From positions 1,798,001 to 1,862,000 of the forward strand of contig OZ017752.1 in assembly GCA_963969365.1 (NCBI GenBank): a stretch of 64,000 nucleotides of DNA. Reading direction: 5' to 3'. The position numbers were made by a program, and so were the translations under genes. Positions 21,303-30,997 of this stretch are shown here, in pieces. The stretch is from Asterochloris sp. CNOR1. Taxonomy: Eukaryota > Chlorophyta > Trebouxiophyceae > Trebouxiales > Trebouxiaceae. A model generated the notes under the pieces. The model was not told where the DNA came from, searched no databases, and worked only from the letters and a program-made list of their open reading frames with translations. Positions within the stretch are counted from its first letter, which is position 1, and each line of letters starts with the position of its first letter.

Positions 21303-22063
21303 ATGGCGGTTGACCCCCACATGGTCAACATTCGAAAGCTGTGTGGCGGGAGTGTACCCCGCAGAATGATCATTCAAGTAAAGGCCGAGGGGGCAGAATG
21401 CCCAGAATGGGCGATGATAGAGCTGCAAGGCGAGGTGATCAAGACGGAGGGATCAGAAGCCAATCTTGATCCTGGCGAGCCCTTGCCCATTGGGACCCTG
21501 AGCCAAGGCAGCACTGTAAGGCTGAATTGCTTTTGCTGTAGCTGGGCGACGGCGTCCCTGGTGCCAGCCCGGAGGAGTCTTGTGGCTGTGGCTCGCAGGC
21601 AGACTCCATCCATCTGACCATAGGCTACCACCAGCTCGAGGGCAAGAGAGTGTCGCTGAAGAAGCCCTTTGCCATCCTGGAGACCCAGTGTGACTTGGAG
21701 CATAGCGGGCAGCACATCATGAAGGCAAGCCAAAGCCTATGGTTGGACACACGCACTGAGTCCAGCGACAGCCTCCACCGACGTGCCTCTGCAATGCCTA
21801 CCAGCCCTAGAGAGCAGGCCCTCCTGCACACAGCACTGCATGTGGTGGCGGCCTCTGCTCTGTCTGTGCCAGCCCTGCAAGGTATGCTGTTGAGTCCTGG
21901 GCGCCCTGCACCCTGCCACCCAAAACATGCGCTGAACATGCCACTCACCTGCTAGACCTGCCCATCCCCATGCCTGTAGGTGCTGGGCGTGCTGCACCAC
22001 AAGTTTTTGTTCAAGACGCGGCCGCGGGCTCTCATCTCAAAGCCAGATGGCAGCAGGCAATGA
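21303..22063 (+). CDS. CTF8: Ctf8, subunit of the Ctf18-RFC clamp loader
   Basis: Ctf8 with Dcc1 and Ctf18 forms an alternative replication factor C that loads PCNA and supports sister-chromatid cohesion. Exon 1 from ATG 21303 has the family motif EWAMIELQGEV. After the first intron comes IHLTIGYHQLEGKRVSLKKP and FAILE, then, after an intron at 21725-21979, VLGVLHHKFLFKTRPRALIS, the conserved C-terminus; stop TGA 22061-22063. The first intron starts at gtaagg (21516). Acceptor choice gives 83 nt (to 21598) or an implausible 26 nt (to 21541); both keep frame. The second intron begins GC rather than GT. Product length of about 120-140 aa fits the family. Confidence 0.88.
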
Positions 22064-22206
22064 CACACTTCAGAATACGCTTCACAGCATGAGTGGGACG
22101 CTTCGGCAACTTGAGAGCATGGGATGGCAGCAATGTCCTGCAAACGGCTGTTGGCGTGCTGCTGCCAGGCCTGCACAGCTCAGGCGGCTGCTGCTGTCTC
22201 AGCAGC

Positions 22207-24045
22207 TCAGGCTGCAGCGCTGGTCCTCCGCTTCTCCATGGGCGGCGGCTTGTAGGTCTTGGCAGTCACCCTGTTACGTAGCTGCTTGACCTGGCTCAGG
22301 TGCAAGCTCTGAAGAAACTCTGTGAGAGTCAGCGTCTTCCCTGCAGCGTGCCAACCATGACCACAATTTCTTACATGAACTGCCCTGGACGGCTGCTGTC
22401 ACAGGCAAATGCCCAGACCGTGACTGGCCAGTGTGCTCTGGGACATTGTCCCCTAGACTGATGATATTGCTTCGTCTGGACTCAAGAGGTGCTAGTCTCA
22501 ATCGCTTGGGCAGTTGTCATTGCAGAGCCTGGCCTCATGATGCTTGCCACCCTTCACAACCTGTGCTCCGGGCTGAAGCCCACTCACCGCTATTCAAGTC
22601 TGAGGTGCCAAAGATCTCCTCCAGCTGGGCGTCCAGAGCCTGGCGCCCGTAGCGCAGGTACATGATCTGCATCGCATTCTCCAGCGACACATGCCCTTTG
22701 CTATCTTTGTCATTCATCACAAACTGCACCACGTTGAACAGCCGCCGCGGCTCGAAGCCTGCAAAAGATGGCCTGACTTGCTCCTGAGCTGCAGTATGGG
22801 AGAGCCGTTGCACATGCTGCATGTGTCATGCTGCCAGGGGCCTCAAGTACTCAGCAAGCAGCATGCTCTGCAGGCAGCTCTTCAGCTGCACGTGTTGCAT
22901 TGAGCCAGAGACAATGCAGTTGCCAAGCTGCCAGGGCCCGTCATCTGGCCATCAGCAGGCTTGTGCACGCAGCTGGAAGGGCATTCCTCCTCCGCTGCGG
23001 TAGATAAAAGACCACGGCTGCCAGGGCTGGTCCTGTGCGGCAATGCTTTAATAGAGCTGCAGCTGCCAGCTGCAGGTGGTTCTGGCCTGCAGCACCTGGC
23101 TGGCCCTTGCCTGTCATACCATAGCTTTGTCAGCAGGCAGATGTATGAAGCACTCAGTGTGGCTGCGTCTCCTGCGCTTGCTGGTCTACATGGCTACTTG
23201 CTGATCAGCAGTGTTGCACTGGCGCTGGCCTATTATGCCCTTGTCACATTTGACAAAAGCTAGAGCAACTTTGCTGAACTCTGGCGCTGTGCTGCCCAGC
23301 GTTCCAAGCATGCAACTGCACCTCATGCTGAGCAGCCCGCCTGTGCGCTTGCCTGTCTTGTCATTGTTGCAGCGGTGGTACATGGCCTGAAACTCATTCC
23401 AGGTCAGGCACTGGTCACAGTCCTCGTCCACTTCCCAAATCATGTCCTCCAGCTCAGACTGGAGCCAGGGACAAACTGTTGTGACCACAAGTGGTGGCTT
23501 TGAGTAGCACAGGGCTGTCTGGGGTTCAACATCAAGCTGCCTCAGACTGCAGCCAGGGCGCTGTAGTGGACGAGGCAACTAAATTTGACAGGCAAGATGG
23601 GCACAAGCAACACATCAGGCTGCAGCTAGGGCCCAGCGGGTGCAGGGTTGCGGCTATGCAGTACTGCAAAGACTGGCCCAGCAAGTGCAGAGGCTTGCTT
23701 GACCTGAGCAGGCGCAGCTGAAGCAAGTGCATTGCACTGGTTTGGGCAAGATTGAGGTGTGGCTGTAGGGGCAGCCATTCTAAACCACTTTCTTGAAAGC
23801 AGTGGCCTTAGGCCAGGGTTTCAAGCAGGACGATTTTGAACGACAAATTTTGGCTGCTTGGGTGGCCCACTGCCTACCTTCTTGGTCTTGTGGCCAAGGG
23901 CCAGGAATAGGGCATTCAACTCATTGGCATCAATGTGCCCATCATGGTTTTTGTCCAACGTGTCAAATGCCCGCCGCAGGTCAGCAGCCTCATTTTTCCT
24001 GGCAAAACGCTCCTGCAGGCAGATGAAAGCTGCTGTCCTACACAA
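22207..24045 (-). CDS. Four-EF-hand calcium-binding protein
   Basis: Four helix-loop-helix units lie in separate exons read on the minus strand: about 24015-23878 (DKNHDGHIDANE, canonical loop), about 23466-23372 (DEDCDQCLTWNE, near-canonical), about 22759-22600 (NDKDSKGHVSLEN, degenerate, followed by MQIMYLRYGRQALDAQLEEI) and 22340-22207 (SDLNSGKTLTLTEF across the exon junction, likely degenerate). The C-terminus is basic (KTYKPPPMEKRRTSAAA), stop at 22209-22207. The organisation is calmodulin/centrin-like in size, but the sequence is neither. The exon with the first loop begins at an acceptor near 24015, so the true start probably lies upstream and the in-frame Met at 24045 is provisional. 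Confidence 0.78.
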
Positions 24046-24249
24046 GTGACCATTTGTGCAGCAGCATGCAGCACCTTGTGCGCACTCAGTGTAACCTTAC
24101 CCTTGCTGCCTGGCTGGCCATCTACACAGCAGCACAGCTGCCTGAAACCAGCAGTGCTTGCAGCAGCCAGCGAGGTGCTACAAAACTTCTCAAAAGCTGC
24201 GAGAAGCTGCAGGGATGTCCTCGTCAAAAGCTAGCAAGCCCCTAGCCAA

Positions 24250-25311
24250 CCGCTGAGAACTGGGCGATCCGCAAAGGGCATTAGACCTAATCAGAGCAGT
24301 GTCACTGCCGCAGTTCAGGTCTCGCTTACAGCGTCACATCTCCCTGTCTCTCTCTCTGAATGGCATCACCAATGTTTTGCCAGCCATGAATCAGGAATAT
24401 CTGGCAGTCCTAGACATGTTGCACTGTGTTTCTTGAGAGATCAGCAATTGGCTGCAGTGCACAGACGGACGCAGAATCGGATTCAGACCTGGATATGTTT
24501 GTTAGAGATTTGCAGATCAGGCTGAATCTCAACTGCACGATTTTATGCTGCCATCAGCAACTCTTGAAAGCTGCCTCAACTCATGGACAAGCAGCACCAT
24601 CCAGCACTGGTCTGCCTCCCAGCTTGCTGCAACCAGTCTTTGAGTTGCAACCTGCTGGTCAAGACCACACATGACATATGCTTGCAAGCGTCATCCACGG
24701 TAGTCTATCACACTCTGCACTTCACCATCACACAGTCTGTGGACCCTGCACCTTGCAGGGCTACCTCGAGCATCCGACATGCAGGCCAAAACACCGGCAA
24801 AAGCACTGGTCACATCAAAAGGGTGCTTGGCACCAAGACATCACTCTTCAGGCGTCGTCTGCTTGGCTGGCATGTTGGAAGCATTTGAAACCTTCTGCTG
24901 AATGCTCTGAAGCTGCACAGCGATGCTGCCAACCTTGTGGCGTTATGCCAACTGAAGGCCATCATGCAAGTCGGCCTTTTTTCCCTGCAGCGCTGACTGA
25001 GGTGGCCCAGCTGGCTGCAGGTGTGCCAACAAGAGCCAGACTGAGGCTGGACGTCTGTCAAAAAGTCATGCTGCAGCGCCTCGAGCAGACTGAGCATTCG
25101 TGGGAAACCTGCACAGACCGGCCCTGAGCTGTGAAGCTGATGCTGCCAGCTTGGCCCTTGAGCACTGGCATGCTGACAGCAGAGCTCTTCCCAATGTGAT
25201 GGCCGGCTGACGAGCAAGCAGCAAACATAGAGTGGCAGGTGCTTCCTGTGTTACCGGGGCCTGAGTGCTCTGAATGATTTTTGGCAAGCTGCTGGGTTGG
25301 GCAACCTCCAA
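24250..25311. other. Intergenic region, no gene recognised
   Basis: Spacer between the EF-hand gene (-) and the SINE plus MAEA gene (+). Short open frames on both strands overlap and match nothing I recognise. A CT-rich run lies near 24340-24360. The region probably contains the 5' UTR or first exon of the EF-hand gene, which I could not locate. Confidence 0.4.
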
Positions 25312-25312
25312 G

Positions 25313-25372
25313 ATGATGATGATTACATTTAGAGTCCGTAGCCTCAATGAACGGGCTTAGAACTATGACTAG
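25313..25372 (-). repeat. SINE 3' tail shared with the LINE
   Basis: On the minus strand this segment runs tagttctaagcccgttcatt, then gaggctacggactctaaatg, then (atc)n. It aligns along its whole length with LINE positions 34949-35006, with few substitutions. Confidence 0.8.
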
Positions 25373-25632
25373 GCTTTGCTTCATATCAGTGTGCCTGGCC
25401 TCCAGCACATCATGAGTTTGCTTCAGTTCAGTTTGAGCATTCGGTTCTTGCAGTCAGCTCGGTGCTGATAAGTGTTGGCTCATGTGAGCAAGTCCTTAGG
25501 TGTCTGGTCGAAATCTGAGTCAAGTCTAGTCAGAAGAAGTTTATCTGATGGTACTAGCGGCCTTCTTGAGCACATGTTCGCATTTGGCATGCCAACTCCT
25601 CCTGCTTCCCAATTTATACCCTGGGTGGGGGT

Positions 25633-25703
25633 GCAGCAACCAAGGAATCGAACCTGGGTCCCCAGATTTGCAGTCTGGTGCTTTACCACTAAGCTATTGC
25701 TGC
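25633..25703 (-). tRNA. tRNA-Cys(GCA)-like sequence, head of the SINE (probably not a functional tRNA)
   Basis: A 71-nt cloverleaf: a 7-bp acceptor stem (gcagcaa / ttgctgc), D stem gctt / aagc around agtggta, anticodon stem ccaga / tctgg with loop ctgcaaa (anticodon GCA), and T loop ttcgatt. The T stem needs a bulged T to pair (ccagg / ccttgg), and one extra base follows it. That defect and its continuity with the SINE body argue for a SINE head rather than a working tRNA gene. Confidence 0.6.
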
Positions 25704-25764
25704 AAGGCTAACACCTAGTGTGACCTACAGCCCCAATCTGACATTCAAGTTGGAGAAAGTTATT

Positions 25765-28623
25765 ATGGAGTCTTACGGGCAGTCAATTGATAGCCCCCTT
25801 GTTCGGGTAATCCCCTATATTCCCTCCAGCAATGTGCATGAGCTGATGAAATGCCATGCAGCAACTTCACCCGATCTGCAGGTGCCTTTTGAGTCGCTGC
25901 GGCGCGCTGCCAAGGACAGGAAACATGTTGTGACTGAGGTAGAGGCCTCACTAGATGAGGTATGCAACGCGTATAGTGCTGCAAAGGCGCCTGTCAAAGG
26001 GCCAGTCTATCTGCCTGACATCAAGTTCAGAAGGAGCTGTATCATGGTGCAGCTGCGGCGAGCCAGTGAAAGCCAGGCAGGGCCCAGCAAGCGGGATGCG
26101 GAGAGCACTCTGGACAGGGCTTGTGCGCAGCTCCAGGACCTCAAGCGCAAGGTACAGACCAAAATGGACTATACGCTGCCTTGGCTGCAGCACAACAACC
26201 AGAATGGTGCAAGCTCAGTCCTGAGGAAGGCTGTGTGTAACATCTGGAGCTGTCACATCTGCGTGCCCTGCACGCAACACGAGATTGCCACTCAACCCAG
26301 GGTGACTGCAGCTCATGGCGCTGGGGGCCTGTGCGAAGGCCGCTGTGCCTTGGTGACCGTACAGTCAGGCCTGTACCACTTCGGGTCCCTGCCTGCCCTG
26401 CAGCTCGTGGCGCTGGGCGCCTGCGAGAAGGCAGACGCGCACAGGACGCATGCCCGCCTGAAACACCTGCAGCAGCTGGGGGCGCCCCAGCAGGAACGCA
26501 TGCTGGCCTGGCAGCGCCAGCGGCTGGACATCATTCTCGTAGACCACTTCCTGCGGTCAGGGCTGTATGACACTGCTGCTGAGCTGGCAAAGGACAGCAA
26601 GGTCGAGGTGGGCCCTGTTTTGCTCAACTTTGGGTATCAAGGTGAAGAGGGACGCACAACATTCTGGAATGCGTCTGGCTTGCGGCATGGACTTCATTGA
26701 GGGCTGGCATGGGGCAGTGTGATGTTACAGCTGGCACAGCAAAGCAGCTGGCACAGCAGGTTGCTCCCTCCCTTTCCTCGGTGCATGCAGGATCTGGTCG
26801 ACACCCACATCCTGCGGGATGCCAGGGAGGTTGTGACTGCCTTGCAGCAGCACGACTGCGGCCCAGCGCTCCAGTGGTGCCAGCAGCAGGCACAGAGGCT
26901 GAAGAAGATCAAGAGCAAGCTGGAGTTCAAGCTAAGGATACAAGTCAGTCAGGGCCTGCTGCAAGGTTCCGACCCAGAGTCAGCTGGCTCTACTGCACAC
27001 CTTCAGGACTAAGAACACAGACCTTTCCGCATGACAAAGCGCCAGAAGTGCGTGGCAGCGCAGCGTTGAGTGCATGGGGCTGCGAGGGCACTGCTTCCTG
27101 GGTCATGCACCACCTGCATGCCTGTAGCCCCAGTGAATCAGCGGGCACTGGTGGCGCACAGAAGTGCTCTGCAGGCATGCCACGATGGTCCCAGCCAGGC
27201 CAGCAGTGCCTCCTTCAAGAACCTGCAGGAGCTGCAAGCTGCATCCTGCCCCCTGCTGCAGGAGTTCGTGGAATTGGTCAGGGCAGGGAAGATGCTTGAG
27301 GCCATCACCTATGCGCGGCAACACCTGGCACAGTGGGCAGGCAGCCACATGCAAGAGCTACAGGTGACCACACATGTTGATGCAGCACGCCCACCTCCCC
27401 GTGACTGGCTGCGCCTTTGAGCATCCCAGGCAAGCTCATTGCCTTGCTGGCTGCGAGGTTGCACAGACAGCAGTGCCTGTGGCTGCCAGCATGCTGCTGC
27501 ATAGCCACAACGCTGCGTCATGGCAGGTGCCTGCTCACTGCTGCAGTGGAGCAGCCACTCTCATGCCTGACTGGGCTCTGCCATCACTGCAGACGGTTGT
27601 GGCTCTGTTGGCCTTCCGTGCAGAGACAGAGTGCAAGCCCTACCAGGAGCTGTTCCAGCCGGACCGCTGGGACGCCCTCATCACTCTCTTTTATAGGGAG
27701 CTGTACAAGCTCAACAACTTGACGCCGCAGTCCCTCCTGAACATTCACCTGCAGGCAAGCGCCTGCCCAGATCACTGCAGTAATGCCTGGCTTGTGACTG
27801 GCTCAGGTGAGCCCATCACCAGCCTGACAGGGCCAAAAGCACTGACGTCACTGTTCTGCTTGCCATAGACCTGCAGGCAAGTCATTCAGCAGCCTGGTAG
27901 AGGCAGGGCTGTCAGTCCACCTGGCTGCCTGCATTGATGCAGTCGCTGCCCTCTAGCAGCAAGCTGCTCTCAGGAAAGGGGTCATCAAGGTTCTTTGCTT
28001 GCCCTGCTGCTGGAACGACGCCTGCTGCAGGCGGGCCTCTCTGCTCTGAAGACACCCAATAACCAGGCAGGGGACAGCAGCAAGCAGGATCCCATGCACT
28101 TGCAGGTTGGTAGCCTGTGGCCAGCTGCGCCGTCCACTCATATGTTGCACAGCTCTGCTAGTTGGCAGCCTGCTGCTGCTGCACCTGCATTGATCTCCAA
28201 GTGCAAGTGGTGCTTGCCAAGCTCCGCACGCTGCCTGCAGTCCTTCAACACAGCAACAATTCTGTGCATGTGCAATTTCTCAAGCTCTGACAGCTGCCTG
28301 CAGTCCTTCCAGCAATTGGCAGATGGGCTGCCTTACGCCAAACATGTTCACAGCAAGCTGATGTGTTCTATTACCCACGAACTTATGACGGGGCAGACGC
28401 ACCCTGTGATGCTTCCCAATGGGAATGTGTACAGCCAAAGAGGCATCGAGCAGGTCGCAGCTGCAAACAATGGCCGCATCGTTGATCCCCTCTCAGGCAA
28501 GCCAATCTCCTGCTGCCCGCCTGTGCAGACCTTGTGCACAGGTCCTGCCGGCCCACTTCACGGATTGAGCTGTGCAGGCCAGGTGTATAGCATGTCGGAG
28601 CTGAGGCGGGTGTACATCTCCTG
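25765..28623 (+). CDS. MAEA/GID9 (FYV10) subunit of the GID/CTLH ubiquitin ligase
   Basis: MAEA/Gid9 pairs with RMD5/Gid2 to form the catalytic centre of the GID/CTLH E3 ligase. Exons: from ATG 25765 (VPFESLRRAAKDRKHVVTEV); 26400-26630 (LDIILVDHFLRSGLYDTAAE, the LisH region); 26791-26941 (CTLH region, WCQQQAQRLKKIKSKLEFKL); 27262-27362 (EFVELVRAGKMLEAITYARQ); 27592-27752 (PYQELFQPDRWDALI, then SLLNIHLQA); 28032-28105 (AGLSALKTP); 28304-about 28500 (HSKLMCSITHELMTGQ, then MLPNGNVYS, a degenerate RING); and 28582-28623 (VYSMSELRRVYIS, TGA). All CTLH-complex hallmarks are present in order. The start is uncertain: the frame is open upstream to about 25720 without another ATG, and an ATG near 25846 is possible. 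Confidence 0.9.
28201..28310 (+). repeat. Copy of a MAEA exon's 5' edge in the upstream intron
   Basis: The exon beginning at 28304 (ctgcctgcag|tccttccagcaa) has a second version 63 bp upstream at 28231-28252 (ctgcctgcag|tccttcaacaca). Flanking pieces gtgcaa and caagctc also recur, so about 50 bp are duplicated. Confidence 0.6.
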
Positions 28624-28864
28624 AGGCAGGGCTGTGCAGCAGACAAACAAAGTCTGTGAAACACTGATGCTTTCACTAGCTGTGTACATCTGAACACACT
28701 CAAAGGCATGCACCCCAGCTTTGAACTGGCAGCTTTGAGGCTGCCGTGAATGCAGGCAAAAGCGCTTGTTTGAGACCAAGGCCAAACTGACAGGATCAGG
28801 GCTGGTATTCCGACAACTTTGAGATTATTGTGGCCGGAGGGGAGCTGCTGCCCGCAGCTTCCGG

Positions 28865-29355
28865 TCACTTCTGCCCTGCAGCCTCAGTTGCCTTCTTAGC
28901 AAGCTTTTCCTGGAGGGCAGCAGCATCCCTGCACAGCACAGGCCCATTCAGCTCAGCAGGCCATCATAGACATGGCCAGCACTGAAATCTGCTGGGTCAC
29001 TTGACAGCCACCCATCAATGAACGAGGCGGCCTGTGCGCATGCCATGTACTGGGCCACATGTATGCAGATCTGCAAGAAAACCAGAACAGAGGCAGCCTG
29101 CTGAATGGCCTGAAGCGCTGTAGATCACAAGCATGTAGTGCACTTGCAAGGCATTTATAATGTGACGCAGCATGCAGTGCAGCTCGTGCACTGTGCCAGA
29201 AGCATGAGCAATCCAGCTTGCCAAAGCCTGGTGCCTGACCTTTCTTTGCGTTGCGATGCTGTGAGCCCGTCCTTCTCTTTGGCAGGCACTCCCTTGCCGT
29301 CCTTCCTTTTCTGGGCTCTGGCCCGATCAGTGTCCCTCTGGTTGCCCCTGGTCAT
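28865..29355 (-). CDS. SERF/4F5 family small basic protein
   Basis: The family consists of small, highly charged, disordered proteins; animal SERF promotes amyloid aggregation and can bind RNA. Two exons, 29355-29240 and 28928-28865, give exactly 59 residues and a TGA stop. Exon 1 has the family start MTRGNQRDTDRARAQKRKDG and ends in DGLTASQRKE. Exon 2 gives RDAAALQEKLAKKATEAAGQ then K. The match to the 4F5 consensus (M-x-RGNQR start, then DGLTxxQRxxRDA) is clear. The intron (29239-28929) has donor gtcagg and acceptor gcag. The gene is convergent with MAEA and divergent from PP5, with the LINE inserted upstream of its start. Confidence 0.88.
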
Positions 29356-29725
29356 GACTGCCCACCTGCAGGGTGCATACAGTGCTGTGCATGCTGCATT
29401 GCAAGCTATTGCTGCCAAAATTGTGAGGCTGTTGCTGCCGGTGTCGTGAGGCAATCAAAGACTCTTGGATAGTGTCATTGCAGGTCGTAATTGCTGGTCA
29501 CAGCGCGCTTCTGAGGGCTCCTGATGGCTATCTGTGAGGTTTGCAAGGGACCCACTTTCCAACGCCTGCTCCGCTAGAAAGAAGTCTGCTTATAAGTATT
29601 ATGCTGTGGTCCTATTGCAGAAGGGGGGCTTCACTGTAGAGGCTCTAGCCTGCCTTGAAACTGCATAACATGAGGTCACACAAAACCCTGGTCAGTTCAG
29701 GCGATCTGCTGTTGACACTGATCGC

Positions 29726-30997
29726 ATGGTGCTCAGCTCAGCACAGCGCAGATCTAGCCCAGGCCGGGAGGCGCCAAAGCCTGGCCGACCAGCAGCACCG
29801 CCTCTTTTGAGCAGGGTGCAGCCTGGGAGGGCTGGCAAGGATACAACAGTGAACCGCTGGGCCGACAAGAGCGATGATTTGACTGAATGTGATGGAGGCC
29901 AAGACAGCAGCAGACTCGCCAAGCAGGCACGCCTGCCTGATGCAAGAGCAGGCAGGGCAGGTGGCAAGACAGGTGGCAGCATGGCCGTGACGCCATTGCC
30001 TGTAGTTGGTCCTTTGGCATCAACTGCAGAGCCTGATGCGCTGGTGTCTGGACCTGCTGAGACTGGGCTTTTGGCACCAGCCTCAGCAGCCTCAGCTGCT
30101 GATGCTGGTAACAACACCCCTGCCGCCCTTGAGGTGGGGGAGTTGGGGCCCGCAGTGCTGCTGACGCCTGCACCACAGGCTGCAGAAGGCAGCGACGCCG
30201 CTGCAGACATGAGGCCTGCAAAGGTCTTATCAGAAGCAGACATAAGGGCAATGGTCCAGCACATGCTTCGCGGCCGGGACCAGCAGCTGGAGCAGAAGCT
30301 CAGTGCAGTAGAACAAAAGCTGACAGATACCCAGACGCAACTGGCAGCCACCTTACAGCGGGTGCAACAGCTTGAGCAGGCACAGACCACGGCAGCCACC
30401 AGTGGGCCAAGCCAGGCTGCAATGCAGGCAGTAGAGGCAGGGCTGCGGCAGACGCAAATGAGGACTGAGGAGCAGCAGACCCAGCTGGAACGGGTGATTC
30501 AGGAGCGTGATGCAGACAGAGCGGCGGAGCCTGCAGATAAGAGTGTACCTGCTAATGAGGATGTGGTGGTGGCACATGGAATGACTTGCGAGGGGCCTGA
30601 TGCACAGGACTTCAGCACTGAGGATGTGGGCATGCTTCAGAACCAGGTTGCTGACATGCTGAAGGATGGCCTGCACCTTGAGGGTGTTGAGGTGCTGAAG
30701 GTAGAGCGCATCAAGCTGAGAAATGCGACAGGGAAGACTCCCCCTGTGCGCATACGGGTTGCCCGCAAAGATCAATGTGCCAGTGTACTACGTGCTGCAA
30801 GTCAGCTCAAGCACCATCCAGCATTTAACAAGGTTTATCTGCAGCCAGATTTGACCCCTGAGCAGCAGATGAGGAAGCGCCTGGCCATGGGCCGCTTTCG
30901 CGACTTGCGCAAGCAGAACATCACCTGCTGCTTCCGACTGGACCGCATTTGGATCCGCACCGACAGCGGCCGGTGGCTCCTGGATAGGAGCTGCTAG
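29726..30997 (+). CDS. LINE ORF1: coiled-coil nucleic-acid-binding protein
   Basis: 423 codons from ATG 29726 to TAG 30995-30997. Residues 1-170 are a Pro/Ala/Arg-rich disordered region. About residues 170-270 form a Gln-rich coiled coil (QQLEQKLSAVEQKLTDTQTQ). About residues 290-423 resemble the RRM plus C-terminal domain of L1 ORF1 proteins (VEVLKVERIKLRN, then VYLQPDLTPEQQMRKRL, then FRLDRIWIRTDSGRWLLD). No zinc knuckle is seen. In L1 elements this protein trimerises and coats the element RNA. The reading frame is the same as ORF2. Confidence 0.85.
   Translation: MVLSSAQRRSSPGREAPKPGRPAAPPLLSRVQPGRAGKDTTVNRWADKSDDLTECDGGQDSSRLAKQARLPDARAGRAGGKTGGSMAVTPLPVVGPLASTAEPDALVSGPAETGLLAPASAASAADAGNNTPAALEVGELGPAVLLTPAPQAAEGSDAAADMRPAKVLSEADIRAMVQHMLRGRDQQLEQKLSAVEQKLTDTQTQLAATLQRVQQLEQAQTTAATSGPSQAAMQAVEAGLRQTQMRTEEQQTQLERVIQERDADRAAEPADKSVPANEDVVVAHGMTCEGPDAQDFSTEDVGMLQNQVADMLKDGLHLEGVEVLKVERIKLRNATGKTPPVRIRVARKDQCASVLRAASQLKHHPAFNKVYLQPDLTPEQQMRKRLAMGRFRDLRKQNITCCFRLDRIWIRTDSGRWLLDRSC
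30995..30997 (+). promoter_or_regulatory. In-frame UAG between LINE ORF1 and ORF2
   Basis: ORF1 and ORF2 share one frame. The UAG is followed by a purine-rich stretch (ggagaaggga) and 14 more sense codons before the first ORF2 ATG. This permits either stop-codon readthrough to an ORF1-ORF2 fusion or re-initiation. Confidence 0.55.

Larger units (their letters stand above)
25312..25703 (-). mobile_element. tRNA-derived SINE with a LINE-shared 3' tail
   Basis: Reading the minus strand 5' to 3': a tRNA-Cys-like head (25703-25633) with internal pol III A box (tagcttagtgg) and B box (ggttcgattcc); an unrelated body of about 260 nt; a tail at 25372-25313 that matches the 3' end of the LINE at 34949-35006 (both contain cattgaggctacggact); and an (ATC)n terminus. 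This is the textbook structure of a tRNA SINE mobilised by a partner LINE. It has no coding capacity. It lies in the divergent spacer between the EF-hand and MAEA genes, its head about 60 bp upstream of the first MAEA ATG. I could not identify target-site duplications. Confidence 0.75.

Noticed and set aside
21516-21541. A 26-nt spliceosomal intron in Ctf8
   Set aside because: Too short for any known green-algal intron; an 83-nt alternative with the same donor restores the same frame and aligns better with the family.
24678-25217. Open frames on both strands upstream of the SINE
   Set aside because: No family signal, no consistent splice partners, low-complexity composition; treated as intergenic.
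25633-25703. A functional nuclear tRNA-Cys gene
   Set aside because: The cloverleaf needs a bulged T-stem base plus an extra nucleotide, and the sequence continues without a break into a body ending in the LINE-shared (ATC)n tail, so a SINE head is the better reading. It is still listed because transcription by pol III is likely.
29692-30399. A 235-residue open frame on the minus strand opposite LINE ORF1
   Set aside because: It is the low-complexity Ser/Ala/Cys-rich antisense of the GC-rich ORF1 N-terminus, with no family resemblance.
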